In this document: piece after piece, positions 7,924 through 17,561 of the stretch | Layout: the number at the start of each line of letters is the position of its first letter | How positions within the stretch are numbered: the first letter of the stretch is position 1 | DNA from: CAJQQY01 sp964564545 | GTDB lineage: Bacteria > Bacteroidota > Bacteroidia > Chitinophagales > Saprospiraceae | Direction: 5' to 3' | Assembly: GCA_964564545.1 (NCBI GenBank) | Contig: CAZMBP010000071.1 | Location: 21,081 to 85,080, forward strand | DNA length: 64,000 bases | Notes under the pieces: model-generated | Seen by the model: the letters and a program-made list of their open reading frames with translations, nothing else | The model's database searches: none | Told to the model about the DNA's origin: nothing | Position numbers and translations under genes: made by a program

Positions 7924-8421
7924 ATGAAAAATACCAATCTAAAATATGGAATAGAAGGGCAGCTTGCTCCTAAATTAAATGTGAGTCGATGGGTAGATAA
8001 AAATGGGAAGGAAACTTCCCCAATTAACTTGGCAGACTATGATGGAAAATTCAAAGTGATTTATAATTTTCAAGCATGGTGTCCAGGATGTCACAGCATT
8101 GGATTGCCTTCTTTACAAAAGATGGTGAAGGAATTGGAAGGAAATAACAATGTTGTTTTTTTAGCTGTCCAAACGGTTTTTGAAGGAGCACATGCCAACA
8201 CTTTTGAACGAATGGTTGAAATTCAAAAAGAATATGATTTAAAAATTCCATTCGGACATGATGAGGGAGATGAAAGTTCTCAAAACATTAGTCATATCAT
8301 GCAAAATTACCGCACAGGGGGAACCCCTTGGTTTATTTTAATTGATAGAAATAATCGTGTGATTTTTAATGACTTTCATTTGAATACGGAAAAAGCCATT
8401 GAATACTTAAAAACTTTGTGA
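7924..8421 (+). CDS. thioredoxin-like redoxin (TlpA/AhpC type) with CPGC site
   Basis: A 165-residue thioredoxin-fold protein with no signal peptide. The active site AWCPGC (about residues 51-56) begins helix 1, and GGTPWFILIDRNN (about 139-151) holds the cis-Pro loop. VFLAVQTVFEGAHANTFERM matches the extra helix of TlpA-like redoxins. It is the second CPGC redoxin flanking msrB-msrA. A good ribosome-binding site (AAAGGAG) precedes the ATG. Its likely job is as a thiol donor or peroxide/thiol reductase; the substrate is inferred from neighbours only. Confidence 0.78.
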   Translation: MKNTNLKYGIEGQLAPKLNVSRWVDKNGKETSPINLADYDGKFKVIYNFQAWCPGCHSIGLPSLQKMVKELEGNNNVVFLAVQTVFEGAHANTFERMVEIQKEYDLKIPFGHDEGDESSQNISHIMQNYRTGGTPWFILIDRNNRVIFNDFHLNTEKAIEYLKTL

Positions 8422-8439
8422 TAGGTTTTTTTAATAAAA

Positions 8440-8472
8440 AAAGAGGGTTGGGTTTTACATCCAATCCTCTTT
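8440..8472. terminator. bidirectional terminator between convergent genes
   Basis: AAAGAGGGTTGG (8440-8451) pairs with CCAATCCTCTTT (8461-8472) with one wobble and a 9-nt loop. An A-run precedes it, giving a run of T on the minus strand, and TTTATTTT follows on the plus strand. Confidence 0.8.
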
Positions 8473-8478
8473 ATTTTC

Positions 8479-8511
8479 AGGTATCGGATCCCTTGAAGGT
8501 ATCCAATACCT
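8479..8511. repeat. AGGTATCGGAT-type palindrome
   Basis: Arms 8479-8494 and 8496-8511 are reverse complements with two or three mismatches. The first 11 bases, AGGTATCGGAT, recur exactly at 62544-62554, also just past a terminator between convergent genes. Confidence 0.6.
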
Positions 8512-8534
8512 AATAATTTCACTTCGACTAAAAA

Positions 8535-9566
8535 TTACAAATCAGAAAAGTGAATCACTTTTCCATCATACCTGAATTTAGTATTACTTTCTTTTTCTCC
8601 AGGAAGTCGTCGATCATAATTTCTTAAAATCGTTGAAGCCTTACTTGCCATCACTCTATCATTAATTTTTACTTTCTCTCCATTCGTAACTGCATCAGTC
8701 ACATAGGAATGAAGCAACACTTTATATTGTTTTTTAAAAAGTTTAGGATGATTAAAAATATCCGTTCCTAAAACCTTATCTCCACTTACCACCACCATTC
8801 CAATGACATTATCAATATCTTCCATTTTATCTTCAAAAAAGGCAAGGTATTTATTTCGCTCAACGGTGTAATCTTTTGAATCTTCCAAAGCTGTATATGT
8901 TCCCGTTGATGAACTAGCTTTATTATTCATAGTCAAATCGCCCACAGCTGACCAAACACTATTTTGATTTTTCTCGTGTTTTACTGTTCGACGAATATTA
9001 TTAGACACTACGTTATAGTACCCTGAAAAAGCAAAAACTTTTCGATCCTTTTTTTGCTTTTCAGTTTCTTCTTGTTCTCCAGCTTCTCGATATTGCCATC
9101 TATTTTGTTCTACACAAAAAACTTCGATGGTTGCCAAAGTCCGAGGAGGTAAAATCATGTCTTGTGCCAAAACTCTATCCTGATTTCCACCTTTCACCAC
9201 ATCTCCTGCCATTAAGTAAACAGTATCTTGACTCTTATTTTGAACGGTTAAACTATTCACCGCCCCCATATCATCAAATCGACCATAAGGTTTTTTCTCT
9301 GTAATTCTAAAACCTTGAATTTCCATTGCCTCTTTTAAGTTTTTAAAATTAGCTAATTGAGCATGTTCAGCAATGTGTTCCTCAGAGGCTAAGATTGGAT
9401 AGACTCGTAATTTTTCAAAATCTAATTCCTCATTTTCAGTTAAATCTATTTCAAAATTTGATTCGGTGGTAGGAGTTTTTTCGTCAGTTTTAGTAGTTGA
9501 ATTGTCATTTTTTTCAGTTGCACAGGAGGCAAAGAAAAGGATCATTAAGAAAGCAATTTTTTTCAT
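8535..9566 (-). CDS. lipoprotein with ARPP-1 / DUF6569-like domain
   Basis: The first 15 residues form a lipoprotein signal peptide with the lipobox FASC (Cys15). A short Thr/Asn/Lys-rich linker follows, then a ~290-residue domain. The segments NSLTVQNKSQDTVYLMAGDV, GGNQDRVLAQD and PPRTLATIEVFCVE resemble the ARG/Rhodanese/Phosphatase-associated protein domain (ARPP-1, DUF6569), whose molecular role is unknown. It is expected to be anchored to a membrane, facing the periplasm or surface. The gene is a single unit with a terminator at 8440-8472. Domain assignment is from recall of the pattern, not from a search. Confidence 0.65.
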   Translation of the reverse strand: MKKIAFLMILFFASCATEKNDNSTTKTDEKTPTTESNFEIDLTENEELDFEKLRVYPILASEEHIAEHAQLANFKNLKEAMEIQGFRITEKKPYGRFDDMGAVNSLTVQNKSQDTVYLMAGDVVKGGNQDRVLAQDMILPPRTLATIEVFCVEQNRWQYREAGEQEETEKQKKDRKVFAFSGYYNVVSNNIRRTVKHEKNQNSVWSAVGDLTMNNKASSSTGTYTALEDSKDYTVERNKYLAFFEDKMEDIDNVIGMVVVSGDKVLGTDIFNHPKLFKKQYKVLLHSYVTDAVTNGEKVKINDRVMASKASTILRNYDRRLPGEKESNTKFRYDGKVIHFSDL

Positions 9567-9635
9567 AACTAAATTTTATATTAAATAAAATATCAATTTC
9601 GGGAAAATGAATAGGGAATCCAAATTTAAAATAGA

Positions 9636-9763
9636 TTTTGGGATGTGGATATTGAGGTTGGTCGCTTAGCTCCCGGTTGGGTACTGTGATTACATATGTT
9701 CGTCATCCCAATACTCAAGGAGTAAAGCGACCATTCTCAATACTCAAATTCCAAATCTCAATA
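9636..9763. repeat. 7-nt-periodic split inverted repeat upstream of rarA
   Basis: TATTGAG and the following 11 bases (9650-9667) pair with 9725-9742 at 16 of 18 positions. The right side is a strict heptamer array, CTCAATA at 9736, CTCAAAT at 9743, TCCAAAT at 9750 and CTCAATA at 9757. The left side keeps a 7-nt frame (9636, 9643, 9650). The element fills most of the gap between the divergent lipoprotein and rarA genes. Confidence 0.7.
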
Positions 9764-9817
9764 CCCTTTTTTTTTCCTAAATTTGAGATTCATTTTTAAT
9801 CCATAAATAATTTATCC

Positions 9818-11092
9818 ATGCAACCACTAGCGGAACGATTGCGCCCTAAAACTTTGGATGACTACATTGGTCAAAAACATCTAGTGGGCGAAGGTGCAGT
9901 TTTGAGAAAAGCCATTGAATCAGGGAATATTCCGTCGATAATTTTGTGGGGCCCTCCTGGTGTTGGAAAAACAACCCTTGCAGGAATCATTGCTAATACT
10001 TTGGATCGACCATTCCATTCATTGAGTGCAATCAACTCGGGGGTTAAAGATATTCGAGAGACTATTTTAAAAGCACAAAAGAATCGTTTCTTTAGTGCAG
10101 CAAATCCAATTTTATTTATAGACGAGATTCATCGTTTTTCCAAATCTCAACAAGATTCCTTATTGGGAGCTGTCGAAAAAGGAATCGTAACACTCGTTGG
10201 AGCCACTACGGAAAACCCTTCCTTCGAAGTAATATCTGCCTTATTATCGAGATCGCAAGTTTATGTTTTAGAGCATTTAACCAAAGAAGATTTAATCCAA
10301 TTAATTGATGATGCCTTAGTAAAAGATGAATATTTAAAATTAAAAAATGTCGAGGTCAAAGAGTACGAAGCGATGTTGACTTTTTGCGGAGGTGATGCTA
10401 GGAAATTGTATAATATTTTGGAGTTGGTTTGTAATTTTGCTACCAAAGACGAAAAATTAGTCATTACAAATGATCTTGTAAAAGAATTGTTACAACAAAA
10501 CATCGCCATGTATGACAAAGGTGGTGAACAGCACTATGATGTCATTTCTGCCTTTATCAAAAGTATTCGAGGGAGCGATCCGAATGCTGCAGTTTATTGG
10601 TTGGCTCGAATGGTTGAAGGAGGTGAAGATGTGAAATTTATTTGTCGTCGCATGATGATTTCCGCATCAGAAGATATTGGTTTGGCGAATCCAAATGCCT
10701 TGCTGATGGCGACAACTTGTTTTCAAGCGGTGCAGGCAGTTGGTTTGCCTGAAGCTAGAATTATTTTATCACAAACGGCAATATATTTAGCTACTTCAGC
10801 TAAAAGTAATTCAGCTTATCTAGCTATTGGAAATGCTCAAAGAAAAGTTCGAGAGACAGGTGGGCTTCCAGTTCCTCTACCTTTGAGAAATGCTCCTACT
10901 AAATTGATGAAAAGTATGGACTATGGAAAAGATTACAAATATGCCCATGATCACAAAAACAATTTTGTGGAATTAGAATTTTTGCCAGAAGAAATTTCTA
11001 AGACGAAATTTTATGAACCAAGTGAAAATGTGGCGGAGGAGAGAATCAAGCAAAGATTAAAATCAATGTGGGGTAAAAAATATGGGTACTAA
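9818..11092 (+). CDS. rarA: replication-associated recombination protein A (RarA/MgsA AAA+ ATPase)
   Basis: A clamp-loader-like AAA+ ATPase that acts at stalled replication forks. Walker A GPPGVGKTT is at residues 45-53, Walker B ILFIDEIHRF about 98-107, and sensor 1 GATTENPSFEV about 127-137. The C-terminal region has DPNAAVYWLARMVEGGED and the RRMMISASEDIGLANP segment, both diagnostic of RarA (MgsA_C). At 424 residues it is complete. No operon partner is evident; it stands between a repeat-filled promoter region and an outer-membrane protein gene. Confidence 0.95.
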   Translation: MQPLAERLRPKTLDDYIGQKHLVGEGAVLRKAIESGNIPSIILWGPPGVGKTTLAGIIANTLDRPFHSLSAINSGVKDIRETILKAQKNRFFSAANPILFIDEIHRFSKSQQDSLLGAVEKGIVTLVGATTENPSFEVISALLSRSQVYVLEHLTKEDLIQLIDDALVKDEYLKLKNVEVKEYEAMLTFCGGDARKLYNILELVCNFATKDEKLVITNDLVKELLQQNIAMYDKGGEQHYDVISAFIKSIRGSDPNAAVYWLARMVEGGEDVKFICRRMMISASEDIGLANPNALLMATTCFQAVQAVGLPEARIILSQTAIYLATSAKSNSAYLAIGNAQRKVRETGGLPVPLPLRNAPTKLMKSMDYGKDYKYAHDHKNNFVELEFLPEEISKTKFYEPSENVAEERIKQRLKSMWGKKYGY

Positions 11093-11213
11093 AATACTCA
11101 GCAAAAAAATTAAACTATTCAGAATATTTAAAAAAGATTTAAATTGCGTTTTTAATAGATTCAAAAAATAGAATCATAAATTTTTCAAAAAATATAAACT
11201 AACACAACTCAAT

Positions 11214-12203
11214 ATGAAGCTACTCTACTCTATAATTTTTCTAGTTTTCACAAATATTCTTTTTGCTCAAGACACTTTAAAAAATAATTTCCCAACCTAT
11301 TTTATTTCTCAAATTGAACTAAGATATGAGTTAATTGATTTGGGAAAAATAAATTCTGATCCTCCTTATTTTGGCAAGAATTATACTTTCGATTTGCATC
11401 AGACCATTAAGCCATTTTCTCCAAAGGAATTCCCTCCGTATTTTGATTTAGAATTATCTGAGGAAGATATTTTTGTTTTCCAAAGTGGTTTTGAAATAGA
11501 AGGAATTAAATTTTTTAAAGTAGTTGAAAACAATCATAAAATCCCCACTTCAAAAAATCATTATTTCAAAGGTACACTCGTATATACTACGAATTTTGAT
11601 GAAAAAGAATCTGTCAATTTTTATCAGCAATTGATTAATCAAAATACGTTGAGAGGAAAAAACTATCTATCTTTTTCGAATGTAATTTACCAACGAGAAA
11701 AATTTCTTCGATCTTTTTTAGAGTGGAATTATTTAATTGGTAAAAGAAGTTTTCACATTAATATCGCTTACAATAATAATCTACAATACGAAGATCTAGA
11801 TCTTACCTCAATAGGATACGGAGATCAATATTTTATCAATTTTCCAGAAGCATACCATGAAAAAAGAAATGGAGAATGGGGTCATTTACTAGAAACTCAA
11901 AATCTATATTTTAGTGAAATTGATTTCTTTACAAAAGTATTATTTAGCCCTTTCAAAAAAACATATTTAAAATTTGATTCTGATTTACGATACTTTTTTC
12001 TTTCTTCCGAAAATCGTGAACGACAAAGATTTTATGCCTTGGGAATTGGTGTAAAACCAACGGAAGGAACTATTTTCTTTTTGGAATATACTAACCGGGC
12101 TATCATTTCTCCCATAACTTCATTTGCATTTACTACTAATCTTGATCCTTACTTTGCCCTCAATGCCAAACAAACTTTAAAGTGTCGATTATTTAAAAGG
12201 TAA
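11214..12203 (+). CDS. exported protein, probable outer-membrane beta-barrel, family unknown
   Basis: A 329-residue protein with a clear signal peptide (residues 1-19, ending TNILFAQ). The rest alternates aromatic and polar residues, with strands such as SFHINIAYNNNLQYEDL and FYALGIGVKPTEGTIFFLEY. It ends in TLKCRLFKR, which looks like a closing barrel strand. I do not recognise the family. It is flanked by rarA upstream and an acyl-CoA dehydrogenase downstream with gaps of 121 and 226 bp, so it is probably its own unit. Confidence 0.6.
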   Translation: MKLLYSIIFLVFTNILFAQDTLKNNFPTYFISQIELRYELIDLGKINSDPPYFGKNYTFDLHQTIKPFSPKEFPPYFDLELSEEDIFVFQSGFEIEGIKFFKVVENNHKIPTSKNHYFKGTLVYTTNFDEKESVNFYQQLINQNTLRGKNYLSFSNVIYQREKFLRSFLEWNYLIGKRSFHINIAYNNNLQYEDLDLTSIGYGDQYFINFPEAYHEKRNGEWGHLLETQNLYFSEIDFFTKVLFSPFKKTYLKFDSDLRYFFLSSENRERQRFYALGIGVKPTEGTIFFLEYTNRAIISPITSFAFTTNLDPYFALNAKQTLKCRLFKR

Positions 12204-12429
12204 AAATTATCAACAGGAATATTGCTTCGTGGAAAACTATTCTCCTTTTTTTTAGTTTAAAATGATGTAAAAACGTTAGTTTTGTTGGCTTTTATAAAAA
12301 AGCATTATTGATAAAATTTGAACGTACATTTTACTAAACCCACAGCGAAATTTCGCAAAAATGATGCAGATTTACCCTGCACGTCAACACTTTATTTAAC
12401 CATTTTATAATTATCGAAAAAAAGATCTA

Positions 12430-13587
12430 ATGACTGTACAGACAGAAGCATTTTTGGAAAATCTTCAAATGATTGAACAGAGTGCAAAAGATTTTGCAGA
12501 AAATCACATCCGCCCACATGTCATGGAATGGGATGAAGCACAACATTTCCCTATTGAGACAATGAAAGAATTAGGAAAACTTGGATTCCTTGGAATTCTA
12601 GTTCCTGAAGAATACCATGGATCTGGCCTAGGGTACCAAGAATATATTTCAATTCTAACTGAAATTGGAAAAGTGTGTGGATCCGTTGGCCTATCTGTTG
12701 CGGCACACAACTCACTTTGCACAGGCCATATTATGGCATTTGGAAATGAAGAACAGAAGAAAAAATATCTCCCAAAGTTAGCAACTGGTGAATGGATTGG
12801 TGCTTGGGGATTAACTGAACCAAACACAGGAAGCGACGCCGGCCGAATGAAATGTGTAGCTGTAAAAGAAGGTGACCATTACATATTGAATGGAGCTAAA
12901 AATTTCATCACTCATGGAAAATCTGGAGACGTTGCTGTAGTAATTGCTCGAACTGGAGAATTGCTTGATAGTCATGGAATGACTGCATTTGTGGTTGAAA
13001 GAGGAACACCTGGTTTTGAAGCAGGTAAAAAAGAAAATAAATTGGGAATGCGTGCAAGTGAAACTGCTGAAATGATTTTTAGCGATTGCAAAATTCACGA
13101 GAGCCAAGTTCTAGGAAATGTTGGAGATGGATTTATTCAATCTATGAAAATTTTGGATGGTGGTCGAATTTCAATTGCGGCATTATCATTAGGAATAGCA
13201 AAGGGTGCTTACGAAGCTTCTGTAAAATATGCACAAGAGCGGGAGCAATTTGGAAAACCAATTTCATCGTTCCAAGCTATCAGTTTTAAATTAGCTGATA
13301 TGTCCACTAAAATTCAAGCTGCTGAATTACTTACTCGTCGAGCTGCTGATATGAAAAATGCAGGTAAAAAAATGACCAAGGAAGGTGCCATGGCTAAATA
13401 TTATGCATCTGAAGTGGCAGTTGAATGTGCCAATGAAGGTGTACAAATTTTTGGAGGGTATGGATTTACTAAAGATTTTCCAGTTGAGAAATTTTATCGT
13501 GATGCGAAATTATTGACGATTGGAGAAGGAACTTCTGAAATTCAAAAATTAGTTATTTCAAGAGAAATATTGAAAGGGAATGTTTAA
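12430..13587 (+). CDS. acyl-CoA dehydrogenase
   Basis: A FAD-dependent acyl-CoA dehydrogenase (385 aa) that forms trans-2-enoyl-CoA in beta-oxidation or branched amino-acid breakdown. Signatures are WGLTEPNTGSDAG (about residues 125-137) for FAD/acyl binding, RISIAALSLGIAKGAYEAS, QAISFKLADM and the C-terminal YRDAKLLTIGEGTSEIQ, in which Glu of IGEGT is the expected catalytic base. It resembles short-chain or isovaleryl/2-methyl-branched enzymes; chain-length specificity cannot be read from the sequence. A strong terminator follows. Confidence 0.92.
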   Translation: MTVQTEAFLENLQMIEQSAKDFAENHIRPHVMEWDEAQHFPIETMKELGKLGFLGILVPEEYHGSGLGYQEYISILTEIGKVCGSVGLSVAAHNSLCTGHIMAFGNEEQKKKYLPKLATGEWIGAWGLTEPNTGSDAGRMKCVAVKEGDHYILNGAKNFITHGKSGDVAVVIARTGELLDSHGMTAFVVERGTPGFEAGKKENKLGMRASETAEMIFSDCKIHESQVLGNVGDGFIQSMKILDGGRISIAALSLGIAKGAYEASVKYAQEREQFGKPISSFQAISFKLADMSTKIQAAELLTRRAADMKNAGKKMTKEGAMAKYYASEVAVECANEGVQIFGGYGFTKDFPVEKFYRDAKLLTIGEGTSEIQKLVISREILKGNV

Positions 13588-13611
13588 TTAAATTTCCTTT
13601 TTTGAAAATAC

Positions 13612-13647
13612 AAACGGTTAGTGTTATAAATACTAACCGTTTTTTTT
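13612..13647 (+). terminator. rho-independent terminator of the acyl-CoA dehydrogenase
   Basis: AAACGGTTAGT (13612-13622) pairs perfectly with ACTAACCGTTT (13632-13642) around a 9-nt loop, followed by more T. Confidence 0.9.
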
Positions 13648-13767
13648 ATGTTCCTAAGTCATCATATATTGTTCATTTTTATACTTCTAAACAATATTGA
13701 ATTTTCCAAAACCAAATAATTATTTTAGGGAGGTACAATTTTGTACATATAATTAAATGCCTCTCAC

Positions 13768-16071
13768 ATGAAAATAATTCGATTAATTACTTTCCTATTT
13801 TTATGTTTTTTCTTTTTTGGAAAAAAAACAAATGCACAAACTCCTGAATTAATTATTTCTGAAATCATGTATAATCCTCCTGAAGATGGAGCAGATTCAT
13901 TGGAATTTATCGAAATTTATAATAATGAAAATACATCGGTCAATCTTTCAGGAATTGAATTTAATCAAGGTATTACTCATTCATTTCCCAATATTGAAAT
14001 TGCCCCACAAAACTATTTTGTTCTGGCAAAAGATTCGGTAGCTTTCCAAAACACCTTTGGAACTTTTGCTTTCCAATGGGAATCAGGAACGCTGAGTAAT
14101 AATGGTGAAACCTTGGAGTTAGTCGATGCTAACGGAATCTCAATTGATATAGTGGAGTATCAAAATACAGTACCGACAAATGGACTGGGAGCTTCGTTAG
14201 TACTTTGTGATTTACAGAATGATAACAATATATTTACAAATTGGGAATCATCAACGACAGCAACAGGAATAACTATCAATGAAAAGGAAATCATTGCCAA
14301 TCCATTCGCAGCATCGAATTGTCCGGCTGGACCAATCATCAGTTTTTTAGAACCATCAATAAGTATTTTAGAAGATGATCTAGTGATTGAAATTTCGATA
14401 GTTGTAGAAAATGGGAATTCAAATTCTACTGAGGTTACTTTTCAGATGGATGCTAATTCTGATGCTATTTTGAATGAAGATTTTTCCTTACCTCTTGCCC
14501 CACCAATTAGCATAATTTTTCCGGCGGGAATTGAGAAAGATACCCAAATAATTAATTTACAACTATTGGAAGATCTCGATATTGAATCAAATGAAATGGT
14601 CAGTTTTTCATTGGTCAATCCATCTAATAATGCAATTGTAAATCCCATGCACCAAACTTTCGAATTGATAATTGAAGATGATGACGCTACCCTACCCGAT
14701 TTGATGATTTCGGAAATCATGTATAATCCTCCAGAAACAGGAAGTGATTCAACTGAGTTTATTGAAATCTATAATAATGATATTTTGGATGTCAACTTGG
14801 TGAATTATTATTTTTCAGAAGGGATCAATTTCACCTTTCCAGAGGTGATTTTAGCATCTGGTGAATATATTGTTATAGCCCGTGATTCCTTAGCTTTTGC
14901 ACATTATTATGGATTTGCTCCCTTGCAATGGACTAGTGGAAGTTTGACTAATTCTGGAGAGATATTAGAATTAAGAAATGCAGGTGGAAGTGTGGCAGAT
15001 TATGTGGAATATTCCAATACCGCAGCTTGGTCAGAACTCGCCAATGGAATGGGATCTTCGCTTGTACTTTGTGATGTCAATGAGAATAACAATGATCCTA
15101 CAAATTGGAATTCTTCAATTTCTTCAGCTGGAATTTCGATTGAAGGGTTTGACCTGACAGCTGATCCAAATATGGAAAATGAATGTTTCGTTCCGTTATC
15201 TCCATATCCAACTAGAGAAATTGGATTGATGACTACAATAAATAATGATGGAGAAATAGATTCTCTTAACCGAAAATGCGAACTACAAGGAATCGTCTAT
15301 GGAGTGAATTTAAATGAGTCAAACAATGGATTGCAATTCGTCTTGATTGATGGAAATGGAGATGGGATTACGGTTTATAACAATTCAACTACATTCGGAT
15401 ACTTCGTGGCAGAAGGTGATGAAATATTGGTTCAAGGTACAATCACTCAATTCAATGGATTGGCTGAAATTATTCCGGATACACTTTTTGTTTTATCAAA
15501 TAACAATATTCTTACAACCCCAACAGAAGTAACAATTTTAAATGAATCTACTGAGTCACAATTAATCGAAATAAAAAACTTAACTATTGTAGATCCAAAC
15601 AATTGGGATAATTCAGATCCAAATGGTTTTAACGTGGAAGTCACCAATGGGATTGAAATTTTTGAAATGAGAATTGATCAGGATGTTGATTTGTTTAACA
15701 TGACGGTTCCAAACTTTTCATTTAATCTAACTGGTTTGGGTGGACAATATGATTCGGATAATCCTTTTTTGGAAGGGTATCAAATTCTACCTAGATATTT
15801 TGAGGATTTGGAAATGATAACCTCAATTAATGAATTAGATACTATATTTGAAATTGAAGTTTTTCCAAATCCAGTTTCTACTTCTTTAAACATTAGGATG
15901 AAAAATCTGGTAGATAAACTAGTCGTTCAAAATGCCTTAGGACAAGTAATTTATGCTAATTATTCTCCTCAATTATTTGAAAGAATGAGTACTCAAAGTT
16001 GGTCTTCTGGAATTTACTTTCTATCCGTTTTTTCAAAAAAAGAAAAAACGACATATAAAATTTTAAAATAA
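13768..16071 (+). CDS. secreted protein with two lamin-tail domains and T9SS sorting domain
   Basis: The 767-residue protein begins with a signal peptide (1-23). Two lamin-tail (LTD) domains start at ELIISEIMYNPPEDGADS (about 28) and DLMISEIMYNPPETGSDS (about 310), with the typical EFIEIYNN. Between them lies a Calx-beta-like domain (about 190-305). A region around 485-620 looks like an OB-fold (ELQGIVYG ... VQGTITQFNGLAEI). The C-terminal ~85 residues are a T9SS sorting domain (FEIEVFPNPVSTSLNI, SSGIYFLSV). LTD proteins are common on Bacteroidota surfaces and can go with extracellular nucleases, but I see no nuclease domain. Confidence 0.85.
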   Translation: MKIIRLITFLFLCFFFFGKKTNAQTPELIISEIMYNPPEDGADSLEFIEIYNNENTSVNLSGIEFNQGITHSFPNIEIAPQNYFVLAKDSVAFQNTFGTFAFQWESGTLSNNGETLELVDANGISIDIVEYQNTVPTNGLGASLVLCDLQNDNNIFTNWESSTTATGITINEKEIIANPFAASNCPAGPIISFLEPSISILEDDLVIEISIVVENGNSNSTEVTFQMDANSDAILNEDFSLPLAPPISIIFPAGIEKDTQIINLQLLEDLDIESNEMVSFSLVNPSNNAIVNPMHQTFELIIEDDDATLPDLMISEIMYNPPETGSDSTEFIEIYNNDILDVNLVNYYFSEGINFTFPEVILASGEYIVIARDSLAFAHYYGFAPLQWTSGSLTNSGEILELRNAGGSVADYVEYSNTAAWSELANGMGSSLVLCDVNENNNDPTNWNSSISSAGISIEGFDLTADPNMENECFVPLSPYPTREIGLMTTINNDGEIDSLNRKCELQGIVYGVNLNESNNGLQFVLIDGNGDGITVYNNSTTFGYFVAEGDEILVQGTITQFNGLAEIIPDTLFVLSNNNILTTPTEVTILNESTESQLIEIKNLTIVDPNNWDNSDPNGFNVEVTNGIEIFEMRIDQDVDLFNMTVPNFSFNLTGLGGQYDSDNPFLEGYQILPRYFEDLEMITSINELDTIFEIEVFPNPVSTSLNIRMKNLVDKLVVQNALGQVIYANYSPQLFERMSTQSWSSGIYFLSVFSKKEKTTYKILK

Positions 16072-16086
16072 AATATATTTCAGCAA

Positions 16087-16118
16087 AAATGAGGAGGAAA
16101 AAGTCCTCTTCATTTTTT
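16087..16118 (+). terminator. rho-independent terminator of the lamin-tail gene
   Basis: AAATGAGGAGGA (16087-16098) pairs with TCCTCTTCATTT (16104-16115) with one G-U wobble and a 5-nt loop, ending in a T-run. Confidence 0.88.
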
Positions 16119-16209
16119 AGTTATTTTTCATAAAATAAATCTTCTCTTCAAACATTTTTTATAGCTTAGTAAATAATCAAATTTCAATTAATATAATTCG
16201 CTATAAAGC

Positions 16210-17382
16210 ATGTATCTGGTTTTTCCCAATTTTAATCTTTACAGTTTAACCTTATTAATTTTTGTGGGGCAAGGATTAATATTTGCTTTACTTTTACTCA
16301 AAAGGTATTTTAACCAAAAACACTTATCTGATTTATTCCTTTCACTACTTTTAATTATTACAGGTTATCATTCCACGACTTACATTATTGGGTTTATGGA
16401 TTGGTATGATACTTATCGAAATACAAAAATCAATTATTGGCTGATCAATTTTATTTTGGCCGTAGGTCCACTTATCTATTTTTATATCAAAAGTCTGACA
16501 CAACCAAAGTTTAAATTTAAAGGGATAGACTATTTACATTTTTCACCTGCCCTACTCTATTTTGTTTATCGAGTGGGAGTATTTATTTACGATGCCTCAC
16601 TTCCAGGATTTGATAATGTACAAAACGGGTGGTTTATCAGTAATATTCATGAGTTATATATTTCCCCAGTTATAAATTATGCGACAGAGTTAAGTATGAT
16701 TATTTATTTGACTTTAGCTGTTCGACAATTTTTGAAGTATCGCAAAAATATTGTTCACTTTTTTTCCAATACCTATAATGTTGAATTGAATTGGTTAAGA
16801 AATTTTCTGTTAGTCTACACCGCACTATATGTTTTTGGTTTATTTATCCGAATTACTGATTATTCATTTTTTGATAATTTTTGGAAACAAAGATGGTGGG
16901 CATTCTTAGCCGGTTCCTTAACGATGATTTATGTAGGAATGATGAGTTATTTTTCGGATTTATCGAAGCTGTATAATTTGGAAGCGCCAACTGATAAAGA
17001 TTTGTCATTAAACTCCAATTCTAAACCTGAAAAAGAGGTGGTTTCTAATGAATTACAGCAGCAGATTTCAACCTATATGGAAGAAGAAAAACCATTTTTA
17101 AATCCAGAAATAACATTACCAGAATTAGCAAAAGATTTAAAGATTAGCACTAATCAATTATCCCAAATCATTAATGCTGACTTTGGAAAAAACTTCAATG
17201 AATTCATCAATGAATATAGAGTCGAGATGTTTAAATCTAAACTCAAAGATGGGTCTGTTCAACACCTTTCATTACTAGGCATTGCTATGGAATGTGGATT
17301 CAATAGTAAAGCTACTTTTAATCGGGTTTTCAAAAAAGTAACCCAAGTTTCTCCTTCCGAATATCAAAAAAGTCTTAGCTAA
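16210..17382 (+). CDS. membrane-anchored AraC family regulator
   Basis: The first ~240 residues contain about seven hydrophobic segments (for example LTLLIFVGQGLIFALLLL at 13-30). The last ~110 residues are an AraC-type DNA-binding domain: ITLPELAKDLKISTNQLSQI for the first helix-turn-helix and LSLLGIAMECGFNSKATFNR for the second, then FKKVTQVSPSEY. This architecture (polytopic membrane sensor plus AraC output) is frequent in Bacteroidota. The signal is unknown. A small secreted protein gene follows 179 bp downstream and may be its target. Confidence 0.85.
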   Translation: MYLVFPNFNLYSLTLLIFVGQGLIFALLLLKRYFNQKHLSDLFLSLLLIITGYHSTTYIIGFMDWYDTYRNTKINYWLINFILAVGPLIYFYIKSLTQPKFKFKGIDYLHFSPALLYFVYRVGVFIYDASLPGFDNVQNGWFISNIHELYISPVINYATELSMIIYLTLAVRQFLKYRKNIVHFFSNTYNVELNWLRNFLLVYTALYVFGLFIRITDYSFFDNFWKQRWWAFLAGSLTMIYVGMMSYFSDLSKLYNLEAPTDKDLSLNSNSKPEKEVVSNELQQQISTYMEEEKPFLNPEITLPELAKDLKISTNQLSQIINADFGKNFNEFINEYRVEMFKSKLKDGSVQHLSLLGIAMECGFNSKATFNRVFKKVTQVSPSEYQKSLS

Positions 17383-17561
17383 AAAATGTGGTTCTAATCT
17401 CAACATATTTTTTCAGAAAAATTTCCAACGAAAAATTATCATTTCCATTTTTTATGGCTCAAATCATCATTTTGAGCCGTCTCAAATTATTTTAGGTCGA
17501 TTTTACAAGGGTTTTAATGGATTTTTGAGTCATCATTAATTCAAAAAACTAATTTTAAAAA

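Noticed and set aside
12504..13107. Minus-strand frames opposite the acyl-CoA dehydrogenase
   Set aside because: The plus-strand frame is a clear, complete acyl-CoA dehydrogenase; the opposite frames are rich in Ser, Phe, His and Cys, as expected for shadows.
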